Source: CAWCKS01 sp963763485
GTDB lineage: Bacteria; Pseudomonadota; Alphaproteobacteria; Rhizobiales; Xanthobacteraceae
NCBI GenBank assembly: GCA_963763485.1
Contig: CAVXOW010000008.1
Span: forward strand, 682,001-746,000
Direction of reading: 5' to 3'
DNA length: 64,000 nt
The first letter of the stretch is position 1. The number at the start of each line of letters is the position of its first letter. The notes below the pieces were generated by a model. The model was not told where the DNA came from and searched no databases. It worked only from the letters and a program-made list of their open reading frames with translations. Shown here in pieces: positions 29,198-38,146 of this stretch. The translations under genes were made by a program, and so were the position numbers.

Positions 29198-29407
29198 ATG
29201 GCCGGAAAACTCAAGGTGCGAGTCGACCCCGACAAGTGTCAGGGGCACGCCCGCTGCAAATCGCTGGCGCCGGAATTGTTCGAGCTCGACGAGTTCGGCA
29301 ACGCCCATGAGATCGGCAACGGCACCGTACCGGCGGGCCTCGAAGACAAGGCCTATCTCGCGAAGTCCAACTGCCCGGAACTTGCGATCGACGTCATCGA
29401 AGAGTGA
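29198..29407 (+). CDS. ferredoxin of the P450-associated 3Fe-4S type
   Basis: A 69-residue ferredoxin. The cluster ligands are the cysteines in DKCQGHARCKSLAPELF (C, then five residues, C) and the later CPELAI. The histidine or alanine in the second position of the ordinary 4Fe-4S motif (CQGHARC) makes a [3Fe-4S] or labile cluster likely. It passes electrons to the P450 encoded 82 bases downstream. The ATG at 29198 follows GGGAGG. A hairpin (GCCGGC at 29411-29416 and 29435-29440) lies between the two genes. Confidence 0.88.
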   Translation: MAGKLKVRVDPDKCQGHARCKSLAPELFELDEFGNAHEIGNGTVPAGLEDKAYLAKSNCPELAIDVIEE

Positions 29408-29488
29408 TTTGCCGGCCGGCCCGCAGATCGCGGCGCCGGCTGTTTCATTGAGGCGCAACGCGCCGCAGGACAATCAGAGGATCTGCCC

Positions 29489-30687
29489 ATGAATGTGAAT
29501 CCGCCGGTGACCGACTGGGTGCACGACTTCGATCACACCGACCCGCAGTGGACGGAAGACCCCTATCCGATCTGGGACAAATTGCGCGCCGCAAGTCCGA
29601 TCGTGCACACCGACCGCTACCTCGGCGTCTACATGCCCACGACCTACGAGGCAGTGCGCGAAATCTCCCACGACACCGAGCATTTTTCCTCGCGCCGGAT
29701 CATCGTGCGCAGCGAGCGGCCCGAGATCGTCGCGCCCGCGCCGCCGATCACGTCCGATCCGCCGTTCCACAAGCCGGCAAAGCAGCTGCATGCTGCCGCC
29801 GTTCACGCCGGATGCGGTGAAGAAGCTCGAGCCGCGCTCGCGCGCGATCTGCAACGAGCTGATCGACGGCCTCATCAAGGAGAAGCGCGTCGACGCCGCC
29901 GCGCAGTACGCCAAATACATCCCGGTGCGCGTGATCGCCCACATGCTCGGCATCCCGGAAACCGACGCCGACCTGTTCATCCGCTGGATCCACGAGATCC
30001 TCGAGCTCGGCATCCACGATCCGCAGATGTTGCAGAAGGCTGCGATCGAAATGCGCGAGTATTTCCAGGTGCCATATCGAGGAGCGCAAGAAGAAGCCGA
30101 CCGACGACCTCATCGCAGTGATGATGAATGCCAGGACCAAGGATGGCCAGCCGCTGTCCGACGAGCATGTGATGGGCTCGCTGCGCCTGCTGCTGATTGC
30201 CGGCATCGACACCACCTGGAGCGCGATCGGCGCTTCGATGTGGCATCTCGCCAGGACGCCGTCGGACCGCAAGCGACTGATCGCCGAACCCAGTCTGATG
30301 CCGACCGCGATCGAGGAATTCTTGCGTGCCTTTTCGCCGGTCACAATGGCGCGTGAAGTGGTGAAGGAGACCACGGTGTCCGGCTGCCCGGTCAAGACCG
30401 GCAACATGGTGCTGCTGTCGTTCCCGGCCGCGAACCGCGACCCCGCAATGTTCCCGGATGCCGACAAGGTCATCATCGATCGCAAGGAGAACCGCCACGC
30501 CGCGTTCGGGCTCGGCATTCACCGCTGCGTCGGCTCCAACCTCGCACGGATGGAAATCCAGGTCGCGCTCGAGGAGTGGCTGAAGCGGATCCCCGAATTC
30601 AGCCTCGACCCGACACGGCGCGTCACCTGGTCCGAGGGCACGGTGCGTGGACCCCGCAAGCTGCCATTTATTCTCGGGGCGGCGTAG
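29489..30687 (+). CDS. cytochrome P450, two frameshifts as assembled
   Basis: Haem monooxygenase. The thiolate loop is FGLGIHRCVGSNLAR, the oxygen-activating I-helix AGIDTTWS, and the ExxR motif lies in EEFLRAFSP. The sequence is broken twice by single extra bases: near 29788 (frame continues as MLPPFTPDAVKKLEP) and near 30070 (continues as HIEERKKKPTDDLIAV). With both removed the protein is 398 residues, the usual size for a soluble bacterial P450. It uses electrons from the ferredoxin just upstream. Substrate unknown; epoxide hydrolase, SDRs and crotonases nearby suggest oxidation of a terpenoid, steroid or similar molecule (inference). Confidence 0.88.
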
Positions 30688-30721
30688 CGCTCGCTCAATT
30701 TTCAAGGATCTGATCTCTGAG

Positions 30722-30756
30722 GCGGCCAGCAATACTCTTGCGGCCGCTTTTGCTTT
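30722..30756 (+). terminator. rho-independent terminator after the P450
   Basis: GCGGCC at 30722-30727 pairs with GGCCGC at 30742-30747 and is followed by TTTTGCTTT. It closes the ferredoxin-P450 transcript. Confidence 0.65.
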
Positions 30757-30780
30757 GGGACGAAAGTGGGCACATTCCCC

Positions 30781-30862
30781 GTCATGCCCGGCCTTGAGCC
30801 GGGCATCCACGAGCGACACGGCAGAGCAAACGTGGATGGCCGGGACAAGCCCGGCCATGACG
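30781..30862. repeat. family C junction repeat
   Basis: Outer stem GTCAT/ATGAC; hairpins GCCCGGC-cttga-GCCGGGC and GGCCGGG-acaag-CCCGGCC; inner stem ATCCACG/CGTGGAT. The orientation is inverted relative to the copy before recF. Confidence 0.78.
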
Positions 30863-30887
30863 AAGATCAGAAGCAAGAGGAAACGAC

Positions 30888-31655
30888 ATGGACCTGCACC
30901 TGCGCGGCAAGAGCGTTCTGATCACCGGCGCGTCGAAGGGTATTGGCGCGGCAGCGGCCGAGGCCTTCGCCGAAGAAGGCTGCAACGTGCATCTCGCCGC
31001 ACGCAACGCCGAGGCGATGAAGACGCTGGCCGACCGCCTGCGCTCGTCGCATCAGGTCAATATCACCCCGCACACCGTGGACCTGCGCAAGCCGGAGGAT
31101 CTTCAGCGCCTGGCGCGCGACACCAAGGGCATCGACATCCTGGTCAACAATGCCGGCGATATTCCCGGCGGCGCGCTCGACAAGGTCGACGAGGCGACCT
31201 GGCGGCATGCCTGGGAGCTGAAGGTGTTCGGCTATATCAACCTGACGCGACTGGTTTACGCCGACATGAAAGCGCGCGGCTCCGGCGTCATCGTCAACGA
31301 CATCGGCGCAGCCGGCGAGCGCTTCGACTATGACTATATCTGCGGCAGCGTCGGCAACGCCGCGCTGATGTCGCTGACCAAATCGCTCGGCGGACGCAGC
31401 CTGCACCATGGCGTCCGCGTGGTCGGCATCAATCCGGGCCCGGTGCAGACCGACCGCATCATCTCGCTGATGAAGACCCGCGCCAAAACCCAGTTCGGCG
31501 ACGAGAGCCGCTATGGCGAATTGATGACGAATTTCCCGCAGGGGCGGGCCGCCAAGCCGCGCGAAATCGCCGATATGATGGCTTTTCTAGCATCGGACCG
31601 CTCCGGCTATACCTCGGGAATAATCGTCACGATCGACGGCGCGGCCTCGCGTTGA
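30888..31655 (+). CDS. SDR-family protein lacking the usual catalytic Tyr-x3-Lys
   Basis: A 255-residue Rossmann protein with the cofactor loop GASKGIG (residues 14-20) and NNAG (87-90). In place of the expected catalytic Ser and Tyr-x3-Lys it has DIGAAGERFDYDYICGSVGNAAL (around 138-160 by parts): neither Tyr148 nor Tyr150 is followed four residues later by lysine. Such SDRs are known as a subfamily with the motif Y-x-x-GS-x-GNAAL; their reaction is not clear to me. It follows the P450 after a terminator and a repeat. Start ATG at 30888 is standard. Confidence 0.8.
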   Translation: MDLHLRGKSVLITGASKGIGAAAAEAFAEEGCNVHLAARNAEAMKTLADRLRSSHQVNITPHTVDLRKPEDLQRLARDTKGIDILVNNAGDIPGGALDKVDEATWRHAWELKVFGYINLTRLVYADMKARGSGVIVNDIGAAGERFDYDYICGSVGNAALMSLTKSLGGRSLHHGVRVVGINPGPVQTDRIISLMKTRAKTQFGDESRYGELMTNFPQGRAAKPREIADMMAFLASDRSGYTSGIIVTIDGAASR

Positions 31656-31665
31656 AGTTCTGTGT

Positions 31666-31761
31666 CCGCTCATTCCCGCGAAAGCGGGAATCCAGTAGCG
31701 ATTAGCAGAGGCCTTAATTGCTCGGCAAAAACTGGGTCCCCGCTTCCGCGGGGACGAGCGG
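31666..31761. repeat. family A junction repeat
   Basis: Outer stem CCGCTC/GAGCGG; left hairpin TTCCCGC-gaaa-GCGGGAA; right hairpin GTCCCCGC-ttcc-GCGGGGAC; inner CCAG/CTGG. Same family at 33089, 42420 and 50369. Confidence 0.8.
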
Positions 31762-31891
31762 GTTTGCGAGGCGTTGACGCAGAATTTAAGTCCCCGTTTT
31801 CCAAGTTCTGCTATGCAGGCGGCCCCGGGTGCTTTGCGCCCGTGGCATGCCGTGCGAATATGGCGGCAACAAAAATTGAGGATTCGGAAGC

Positions 31892-33079
31892 ATGACCGTT
31901 CGAGCGGGGCGAGAATTTCTGGCAATTCCCGGGCCGACCAATATGCCCGACGAAGTGTTGCGGGCGATGCATCGCCCGTCCGTCGACATCTATGCCGAGG
32001 CCCTGCCGAAGCTCACGGCAAGCCTGCTCGCGGATATGAAGAAATTGTTCAGCACCGAGGGGCACACCTACATCTACATCGCCAACGGCCACGGCACCTG
32101 GGAAGCCGCGCTGACCAACGTGCTGTCACGTGGTGACAAGATCCTGGTGCTGGAGAGCGGACGCTTTGCGCTCGGCTGGGGCGCCGCGGCTGAGCGGATG
32201 ATGGTCGAGGTCGAGATCCTGAAAGGCGCCTGGAACCGCGCGGTGCGGCCCGAAGAGGTCGAGGCGCGGCTTAAGGCTGACACCAAGGGCGCGATCAAGG
32301 CGATACTGGTCGCACAGATCGATACCGCGTCCGGCGTCGTCAACGACATCGAGGCCATCGGCAAGGCGATCAAATCAGCCAGGCACGACGCGTTGTTGAT
32401 GGTCGACACCGTCGCGTCGCTGGGCTGTATCCCCTTCGAGATGGACAAGTGGGGCGTCGACGTCGCGATGTCCGGCTCGCAGAAGGGTTTGATGACGCCG
32501 CCCGGCCTCGGCTTTGTCGCCGCCAATGATCGCGCCCGCGAAATCCACAAGAAGGCCGACCTGCGCACCGCCTATTGGGACTGGAGCGCGCGCGAGGGCA
32601 AGGAGCACTACAGCAAGTATGCCGGCACCGCGCCGGTCAACCACCTGTTCGGCCTGCGCCAGGCGCTTGACATGATCTTCGAGGAAGGGCTCGAGAACGT
32701 GTTCACGCGGCATCGGCTGCTGGCGGAGGCGACGCGTGCAGCGGTCAGCGTCTGGAGCGAGGGTCAGATGCTGCATTTCAACATCACCGAGCCGGAAGAG
32801 CGCTCCGACACTGTGACGACAGTGCTTGTCAGTGACCCGGAGAAGCTCACGGCACTGCGCAAGTTCTGCAACGAGAAGTGCGGCGTCATCATTGGCAGAG
32901 GCATCGGCGACCTGCAGGGCAAGGCCTTCCGCATCGCCCATATGGGCCACGTCAATGCGCCAATGATCCTCGGCACGCTTGGCGCCGTCGACATCGCGAT
33001 GATCGCGCTCGATATTCCGCACGGCGGTTGCGGTACCGAAGCCGCAATCAAGGTGCTCGGCGAGAAGGTCGCGGCGTAG
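31892..33079 (+). CDS. class V aminotransferase, serine/alanine--glyoxylate type
   Basis: A 395-residue PLP enzyme. The Schiff-base lysine is Lys198 in SGSQKGLM, with the cofactor aspartate Asp172 in MVDTVASLG; GPTNMPDEVLRAM at the N-terminus and HGTWEAAL match the alanine/serine--glyoxylate aminotransferase group. It would move the amino group of serine or another donor to glyoxylate or a related oxo acid. It sits between an SDR and a medium-chain reductase, flanked on both sides by family A repeats. Cytosolic. Confidence 0.9.
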   Translation: MTVRAGREFLAIPGPTNMPDEVLRAMHRPSVDIYAEALPKLTASLLADMKKLFSTEGHTYIYIANGHGTWEAALTNVLSRGDKILVLESGRFALGWGAAAERMMVEVEILKGAWNRAVRPEEVEARLKADTKGAIKAILVAQIDTASGVVNDIEAIGKAIKSARHDALLMVDTVASLGCIPFEMDKWGVDVAMSGSQKGLMTPPGLGFVAANDRAREIHKKADLRTAYWDWSAREGKEHYSKYAGTAPVNHLFGLRQALDMIFEEGLENVFTRHRLLAEATRAAVSVWSEGQMLHFNITEPEERSDTVTTVLVSDPEKLTALRKFCNEKCGVIIGRGIGDLQGKAFRIAHMGHVNAPMILGTLGAVDIAMIALDIPHGGCGTEAAIKVLGEKVAA

Positions 33080-33088
33080 ACCCTAACT

Positions 33089-33175
33089 CCGCTCATTCCC
33101 GCGAAAGCGGGAATCCAGAGCTGCAGACACAGCACTTGGCAAAGACTGGGTCCCCGCTTCCGCGGGGACGAGCGG
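33089..33175. repeat. family A junction repeat
   Basis: Outer CCGCTC/GAGCGG, hairpins CCCGC-gaaa-GCGGG and CCCCGC-ttcc-GCGGGG, inner CCAG/CTGG. It lies 10 bases after the aminotransferase stop, in the 3' position between convergent genes. Confidence 0.78.
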
Positions 33176-33192
33176 CCTAATCAGAACGCGTC

Positions 33193-34194
33193 CTAAACCT
33201 TCACCATGCGCTTGCCGCGGTTATCGCCGGCGAGCAAGCCGATCAGTGCGCGCGGGGTGTTCTCGAGGCCGTCGATCACATCCTCCTGCACCTTCAGCTT
33301 GCCGCTCTTGACCCAGCCCTGCAGATCGGCGAGCGCGTGCTCGCGCTGGTCGTAGAAGTCGGAGACGAGAAAGCCCTGCACGGTGAGCCGCTTCACCACG
33401 AACAGGCCCGGCACGCCGCGCGGACCGTGGGCTGGCGGCGCGCCGTCATAGGCCGAAACAGCGCCGCAGCAAGCGATGCGGCCCTTGATGTTCATTTGCG
33501 GCAGAACGGCTTCGAAGATATCGCCGCCGACATTGTCGAAATAGACATCGACGCCTTTCGGCGCGGCAGCCTTCAGGGCCTTGAACACCGGCTCGGCCTT
33601 GTAGTCGACCGCAGCATCGAATCCGAGCTCTTTGACCAGCCAGTCGCATTTCGCCTTGCCGCCGGCGATGCCGATCACATGACAGCCCTTGATCTTCGCG
33701 ATCTGGCCGACGATCGAACCGACGGAGCCTGCCGCGGCCGACACCACGACGGTCTCGCCTGACTGCGGCCGGCCGCAATTCAAGAGGCCGAAATACGCAG
33801 TGAGGCCGGCGACGCCGAACACGCTCAACAGATGCGTCATCGGCTCCATGCGCGGCACCTTGGTGAGTTTGTTGGCCGGCAGCGCGGCAAAATCCTGCCA
33901 GCCGGTATCGGCGAACACGACATCTCCTGCCGCGAAGCCCGGGGCCTTCGACGACACGACCTCGGAAATGCTGCCGCCGGCCATCACGGTGTTGGCTTCG
34001 ACCGCGGAGCGATAGGTTGCGCCCTGCATCCAGGCGCGGTTCGCGGCATCGAGCGAGATGTAGCGCGTGCGCACGAGCACCTCGCCGTCTTTCGGCTCCG
34101 GCACCTTGCCGTTGACGAGCTTGAAATGCGTGGTGGCGAGTTTGCCGGTCGGCTTCTCGACGAGCAGGATTTGACGGTTGACGGCTTCGGCCAT
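33193..34194 (-). CDS. zinc-independent medium-chain NADP-dependent oxidoreductase
   Basis: A 333-residue alcohol-dehydrogenase-fold protein of the leukotriene B4 12-hydroxydehydrogenase/quinone oxidoreductase type. The NADP loop is AAAGSVGSIVGQIAKIKG; no catalytic zinc cysteine cluster is seen. GKVPEPKDGEVLVRTRYISLDA is the standard N-domain. These enzymes reduce the double bond of enones. The start at 34194 follows GAGAGGA. It is on the same strand as the enoyl-CoA hydratase 150 bases upstream, with a repeat between. Confidence 0.88.
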   Translation of the reverse strand: MAEAVNRQILLVEKPTGKLATTHFKLVNGKVPEPKDGEVLVRTRYISLDAANRAWMQGATYRSAVEANTVMAGGSISEVVSSKAPGFAAGDVVFADTGWQDFAALPANKLTKVPRMEPMTHLLSVFGVAGLTAYFGLLNCGRPQSGETVVVSAAAGSVGSIVGQIAKIKGCHVIGIAGGKAKCDWLVKELGFDAAVDYKAEPVFKALKAAAPKGVDVYFDNVGGDIFEAVLPQMNIKGRIACCGAVSAYDGAPPAHGPRGVPGLFVVKRLTVQGFLVSDFYDQREHALADLQGWVKSGKLKVQEDVIDGLENTPRALIGLLAGDNRGKRMVKV

Positions 34195-34230
34195 GGGGAT
34201 TCCTCTCAACACGAACACTCGAGTGCACTC

Positions 34231-34326
34231 CGTCACCCTGAGGTGGCCGCGAAGCGGCCCTCGAAGGGCAACGGCCCGGGCCGTTCATCCTTCGAGGCTC
34301 GCAAGAGCTCGCACCTCAGGATGACG
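34231..34326. repeat. family D junction repeat with a complete four-way junction
   Basis: Outer stem at 34231-34245 and 34312-34326 (CGTCACCCTGAGGTG against CACCTCAGGATGACG, 14 of 15 paired). Inside: hairpin GGCCGC-gaa-GCGGCC at 34245-34259; inner stem CTCGAAGG/CCTTCGAG at 34260-34267 and 34289-34296, capped by the palindrome ACGGCCCGGGCCGT; hairpin GCTC-gcaa-GAGC at 34297-34308. Confidence 0.82.
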
Positions 34327-34347
34327 GTCCAACATTGTGCGGAGCTG

Positions 34348-35175
34348 CTACCCCGCATCCGCAAAGCGCGGCGCGCGCTTCTCGAGATTGGCGCGGACGG
34401 CTTCCTTCTGGTTGGCAGTGCCGATCAGCTTCTTCTGCTCGACGGATTCGGCGAGCAGCGCGGGACCGGGATCGATCGCGAGGTTGTCGATCATGCGCTT
34501 GGCGGCGCGGATCGCGTCAGGATTCTTCGACGCGATTTCGCGCGCGGCGGCGAGTGCTTCCGCGCGGGGATCATCACAAATGCGGGTGGCAATGCCATAG
34601 CTCAACGCTTCCTGCGCCGAGAAGATGCGGCCCGTATAGGTGAGATCACGCAGGATATCGTCGCGCACGAGGCGCGCGAGGATCGGCGTGCCGGCCATGT
34701 CGGGCACCAGGCCCCACTTGATCTCCATGATCGACATCTTCGTATCCGGCGCGACGAAACGCATGTCGGCGCCGAGCGCGAGCTGGAAGCCACCGCCGAA
34801 GGCGACGCCATGCACGGCGGCGATCACGGGCACCGGCAGTTGCCGCCAGCCCCACACCGCCTGCTGCGCGGCGTTGGCCTTGCCGTGGGTGCGCACGCCG
34901 AGATCGCGCTGACCGCCGCCGGTCGTCACCGAAGTGTCCTTCTCCATGCGCGAAAAGTTACCCATGTCGAGGCCGGCGCAGAACGCGCGGCCCTCACCCG
35001 AAATCACCACCGCGCGAAGGCCCTTCTCGTGGCTCAGGCGTTCCGTGGTGTTAACCAGCGCTTCGAACATGTCCTTGTCGAGCGCATTCATCTTGTCGGC
35101 GCGGACCAGACGAACGTCGGCGACGCCATCTGTTAGAGTGTAGGTGACGCGCTGAGTGGTGACGCGATCGTCCAT
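34348..35175 (-). CDS. enoyl-CoA hydratase/crotonase-family protein
   Basis: A 275-residue crotonase-fold enzyme. Oxyanion segments are SGEGRAFCAGLDMGNF and AVHGVAFGGGFQLAL; the C-terminal part carries the usual helix and EQKKLIGTANQKEAVRA. The acid position after EIKWGLVPDMAGT reads like the group that includes isomerases and hydratases with aspartate instead of one glutamate, so the reaction is uncertain. It stands on the minus strand before the medium-chain reductase and may be cotranscribed with it. Confidence 0.87.
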   Translation of the reverse strand: MDDRVTTQRVTYTLTDGVADVRLVRADKMNALDKDMFEALVNTTERLSHEKGLRAVVISGEGRAFCAGLDMGNFSRMEKDTSVTTGGGQRDLGVRTHGKANAAQQAVWGWRQLPVPVIAAVHGVAFGGGFQLALGADMRFVAPDTKMSIMEIKWGLVPDMAGTPILARLVRDDILRDLTYTGRIFSAQEALSYGIATRICDDPRAEALAAAREIASKNPDAIRAAKRMIDNLAIDPGPALLAESVEQKKLIGTANQKEAVRANLEKRAPRFADAG

Positions 35176-35277
35176 GGCGAAGGCTCCTTCAAAAGGCGGA
35201 TATCTCCCTTTACAGAACCGCTCCGCTTGGATTTAGTCAATCAACCAATTAACGAAAAACGTCGCGGGAGTATCGTC

Positions 35278-36151
35278 ATGTACGCAGCCAATCTTCTCAA
35301 AGGCAGACGGATTCTCATCACCGGCGGCGGCACCGGCCTTGGCAAGGCGATGGCGGAAAAGTTCCTTACACTCGGCGCCGAAGTGCACATCTGCGGCCGC
35401 CGCAAGCTCGTGTGCGACAATACCGCAGCCGAGCTGATGAAGGCGCATGGCGGCAAGGTGGTGAGCCACGGCATCGACATCCGCGACGCCGCCGGCGTCG
35501 ACCACATGATCGAGACGATCTTTCGCCGACGGCCCGCTGACCGATCTGATCAACAACGCCGCCGGCAATTTCATCGCGCGCACGCAGGATCTGTCGCCGC
35601 GCGGCTTCGACGCCATCGCCAATATCGTGATGCACGGCACGTTCTATGTGACGCATGCGGTGGGCAAGCGCTGGATATCGGGCAAGACCCGCGGCAACGT
35701 GGTCTCGATCGTGACCACCTGGGTCCGCAACGGCTCGCCGTTCGTGATCCCTTCGGCAATGAGCAAGTCCGCGGTGCATGCGATGACGATGTCGCTGGCG
35801 ACCGAATGGGGCCGCTACGGCATCCGCCTCAATGCGATTGCACCCGGCGAAATTCCGACCGAGGGCATGAGCAAGCGGCTGAACCCGACCTCGCAGCCGG
35901 GCGAACGCACCGCGAAGATCAACCCGCTCGGCCGGGTCGGTACCATGGAGGAGCTCGCCAATCTCGCGACCTTCCTGATCTCGGGCGGTTGCGACTGGGT
36001 CAACGGCGAAACCATCGCACTCGACGGCGCACAGGCGCTGGCGACCGGTGCCGGCTTCTACGAGCTGCGCAACTGGAGCGACGAGGACTGGAAGCGCGCC
36101 CGCGAGGCAATCGAAACGCAAAATCAAAAAGACCGCGCCCAGCGCGCCTGA
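35278..36151 (+). CDS. SDR, 2,4-dienoyl-CoA reductase-like, frameshifted as assembled
   Basis: Starts MYAANLLKGRRILITGGGTGLGKAMAEK at 35278 after GGGAG. After MIETIF (near 35520) the frame is lost because TTT stands where TT is expected, and continues one base later as ADGPLTDLINNAAGNFIART and GNVVSIVTTWVRNGSPFVIPSAMSKSAV to 36151. With one base removed it has about 290 residues. The S-A-M-S-K motif, without the ordinary Tyr-x3-Lys, is typical of 2,4-dienoyl-CoA reductases, which remove double bonds of unsaturated acyl-CoA. The gene is followed after 32 bases by another SDR and then a ketopantoate-reductase-like gene. Confidence 0.83.
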
Positions 36152-36183
36152 TTTTTTCGGCCCCTCAACGAGCGAAGAAACTC

Positions 36184-37059
36184 ATGGCTGACGACCGCAT
36201 CGACGCCCACCCTGCATTCGCACGCGGCCAGGCCGCCGTGATCACGGGCGCCGCGAGCGGCATCGGCCTCGCCGCAGCCCGCCGATTTGCGCGCGCCGGC
36301 ATGCGCGTGTGCCTTGCCGATCTGCCCGGCGACAGGCTTGAAGCCGCATTCGCCGATGTGACAGCAATCGCATCCGCCCATGGTGGCGCGGCAATGGCTG
36401 TCGGTGTCGACGTCAGCAAGATCGAGGATCTGCGGAAGTTGAAGGCCGAAGTCTTCGCCAAATTTGGCGGCGTCGCCGTGTTGATGAACAATGCCGGGAT
36501 TTCGCGCAAAACCACCGCATGGACGGAGATCGAAAGCTGGCGGAAGCTGCTCGAGGTCAATCTCTGGGGTGTGATCAACAGCGTACAGACCTTCGTGTCT
36601 GACATGATCGCGCAGCAATCACCCGCGCTCGTGATCAATACCGGCTCGAAGCAGGGCATCACCAACCCGCCGGGTAACCCCGGCTATAACGTCACCAAGG
36701 CCGGCGTAAAGGCGCTGACCGAGCAGCTCGCGCACGAACTGCGGGCGCTGCCGAACTGCCGGGTCAGCGCGCATCTGCTGGTGCCGGGCTTCACCTTCAC
36801 CGGCATCACCGGGGTGGCGCAAAAGCCGCCGGCAGCCTGGACGCCGGACCAGGTCGTCGACTTCATGCTGGACAGTCTTGCGCGCGGCGACTTTTATATT
36901 CTCTGTCCGGATAATGACGTCACACGGGGCATGGACGAGCGGCGGATGCAGTGGTCCGCCGACGATTTGATCAGGAACCGGCCGGCGCTGTCGCGCTGGC
37001 ACCCTGACTACAAGACAGCCTTTGATGCTTTCATGAGTGACAACAAGCGACAACCATAA
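36184..37059 (+). CDS. SDR-family oxidoreductase
   Basis: A 291-residue Rossmann enzyme with GAASGIG, NNAGISR and a complete Ser and Tyr-Lys pair in NTGSKQGITN and YNVTKAG. It has a rather long C-terminal region (DPQ-type LSRWHPDYKTAFDAF). It is read in one frame with the upstream SDR only because that gene is frameshifted; its own ATG at 36184 is the true start, 32 bases after the previous stop. Fifteen bases separate it from the following gene, so it belongs to one operon. The substrate is unknown. Confidence 0.87.
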   Translation: MADDRIDAHPAFARGQAAVITGAASGIGLAAARRFARAGMRVCLADLPGDRLEAAFADVTAIASAHGGAAMAVGVDVSKIEDLRKLKAEVFAKFGGVAVLMNNAGISRKTTAWTEIESWRKLLEVNLWGVINSVQTFVSDMIAQQSPALVINTGSKQGITNPPGNPGYNVTKAGVKALTEQLAHELRALPNCRVSAHLLVPGFTFTGITGVAQKPPAAWTPDQVVDFMLDSLARGDFYILCPDNDVTRGMDERRMQWSADDLIRNRPALSRWHPDYKTAFDAFMSDNKRQP

Positions 37060-37074
37060 GCGAGGGAAACAGCC

Positions 37075-38136
37075 ATGGCGCCACGGATTGCAATCGTCGG
37101 AACCGGCGCGGTCGGAGGCTATGTCGGCGCGCATCTCGTCAAGGGCGGCCACGACGTCACCTTCATCGACATGTGGCCCGAGAATGTCGAGGCGATGCGC
37201 GCCAAGGGTTTGCGCGTAAAACACTTGAAGGACGTGCCGGAGTTCACGGTCAAGGTCCGTGCCCTGCACATTACCGACGTCCAGGGACTGATCAACGAAG
37301 CCCCGATCGACATCGCGTTCGTCTGTGTCAAATCCTACGACACCGCGTGGGCGACCATGATGATCAAGCAGTATCTCGCGCCGGATGGCTATGTCGTCTC
37401 GCTGCAGAACTGCATCAACGAGCCGGTGGTTGCGAGCGTGGTCGGCGAGGACCGCACGCTGGGATCGATCGCGAGCTCGATCACGGTCGAACTGACGGGG
37501 CCCGGCGAAGTGTTCCGCGCAGCCGGCAAGAGCGGCGACGGCCATACCGTGTTCCGGGTCGGCCAGCCCAATGGCAAGATCACCGAGCGCGTCAAGCAGG
37601 TCCGCGACCTCGTTGCGCTGTCCGACAGCGCCAAGGTCACCGACAATTTGATGGGCGAGCGCTGGAGCAAGCTCGTGATCAACGGCATGGGCAACGGCAT
37701 GTCGGCCTGCACCGGCATGAAGTCGCGCGACTCGATCGCCAGCGAAGTTCACCGCCATTTCATGGCAAAGCTCGGCAGCGAGATCGTCCGCATCGGCAAG
37801 GCCAAGGGCCTGCAGCTCGAAGAGATTTTTCACCTCGATCCCGACGTGATTTCGCTCGCCGGCACCGGCGATCACAACGCGCTGCGGGTCTATGACGAGA
37901 ACCGCCTCGCCTCGATCGCCAAGCCCGGCGGCGGCGAGCATCGCCCTTCGATGGGCCAGGACATTTTTAAAGGCCGACGCACCGAGATCGAGTTCATGAA
38001 CGGCATGGTCGTTGCCGAGGGCAAGAAGCTCGGCATCGATGCGCCGGCCAATGCCGCGATCACCGAGCTGGTGAAAAAGGTCGAGCGCCACGAGATCAAA
38101 CCGGACCCCGCGCATATTGCGCGGCTGAAGATTTAG
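37075..38136 (+). CDS. ketopantoate reductase (PanE/ApbA)-family oxidoreductase
   Basis: A 353-residue NADPH-dependent reductase. The GxGxxG loop is VGTGAVGGYVGAHL, followed by FVCVKSYDTAWA and QNCINEP, and the conserved lysine in GERWSKLVINGMGNGMSA. At 353 residues it is longer than PanE proper (about 300), with an inserted C-terminal segment. It could therefore reduce another 2-oxo acid rather than ketopantoate. It follows the SDR in an operon and precedes the CinA-like gene, with a family B repeat between. Confidence 0.85.
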   Translation: MAPRIAIVGTGAVGGYVGAHLVKGGHDVTFIDMWPENVEAMRAKGLRVKHLKDVPEFTVKVRALHITDVQGLINEAPIDIAFVCVKSYDTAWATMMIKQYLAPDGYVVSLQNCINEPVVASVVGEDRTLGSIASSITVELTGPGEVFRAAGKSGDGHTVFRVGQPNGKITERVKQVRDLVALSDSAKVTDNLMGERWSKLVINGMGNGMSACTGMKSRDSIASEVHRHFMAKLGSEIVRIGKAKGLQLEEIFHLDPDVISLAGTGDHNALRVYDENRLASIAKPGGGEHRPSMGQDIFKGRRTEIEFMNGMVVAEGKKLGIDAPANAAITELVKKVERHEIKPDPAHIARLKI

Positions 38137-38146
38137 ACCCTCGCTT

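Noticed and set aside
31666..33175. CRISPR array
   Set aside because: The two family A copies are 1.3 kb apart and intergenic, with no short spacers and no cas genes.
35227..37059. 610-residue protein that would fuse two SDRs
   Set aside because: The middle is nonsense in the correct frame; it results from a one-base frameshift in the first SDR, and the second has its own ATG at 36184.
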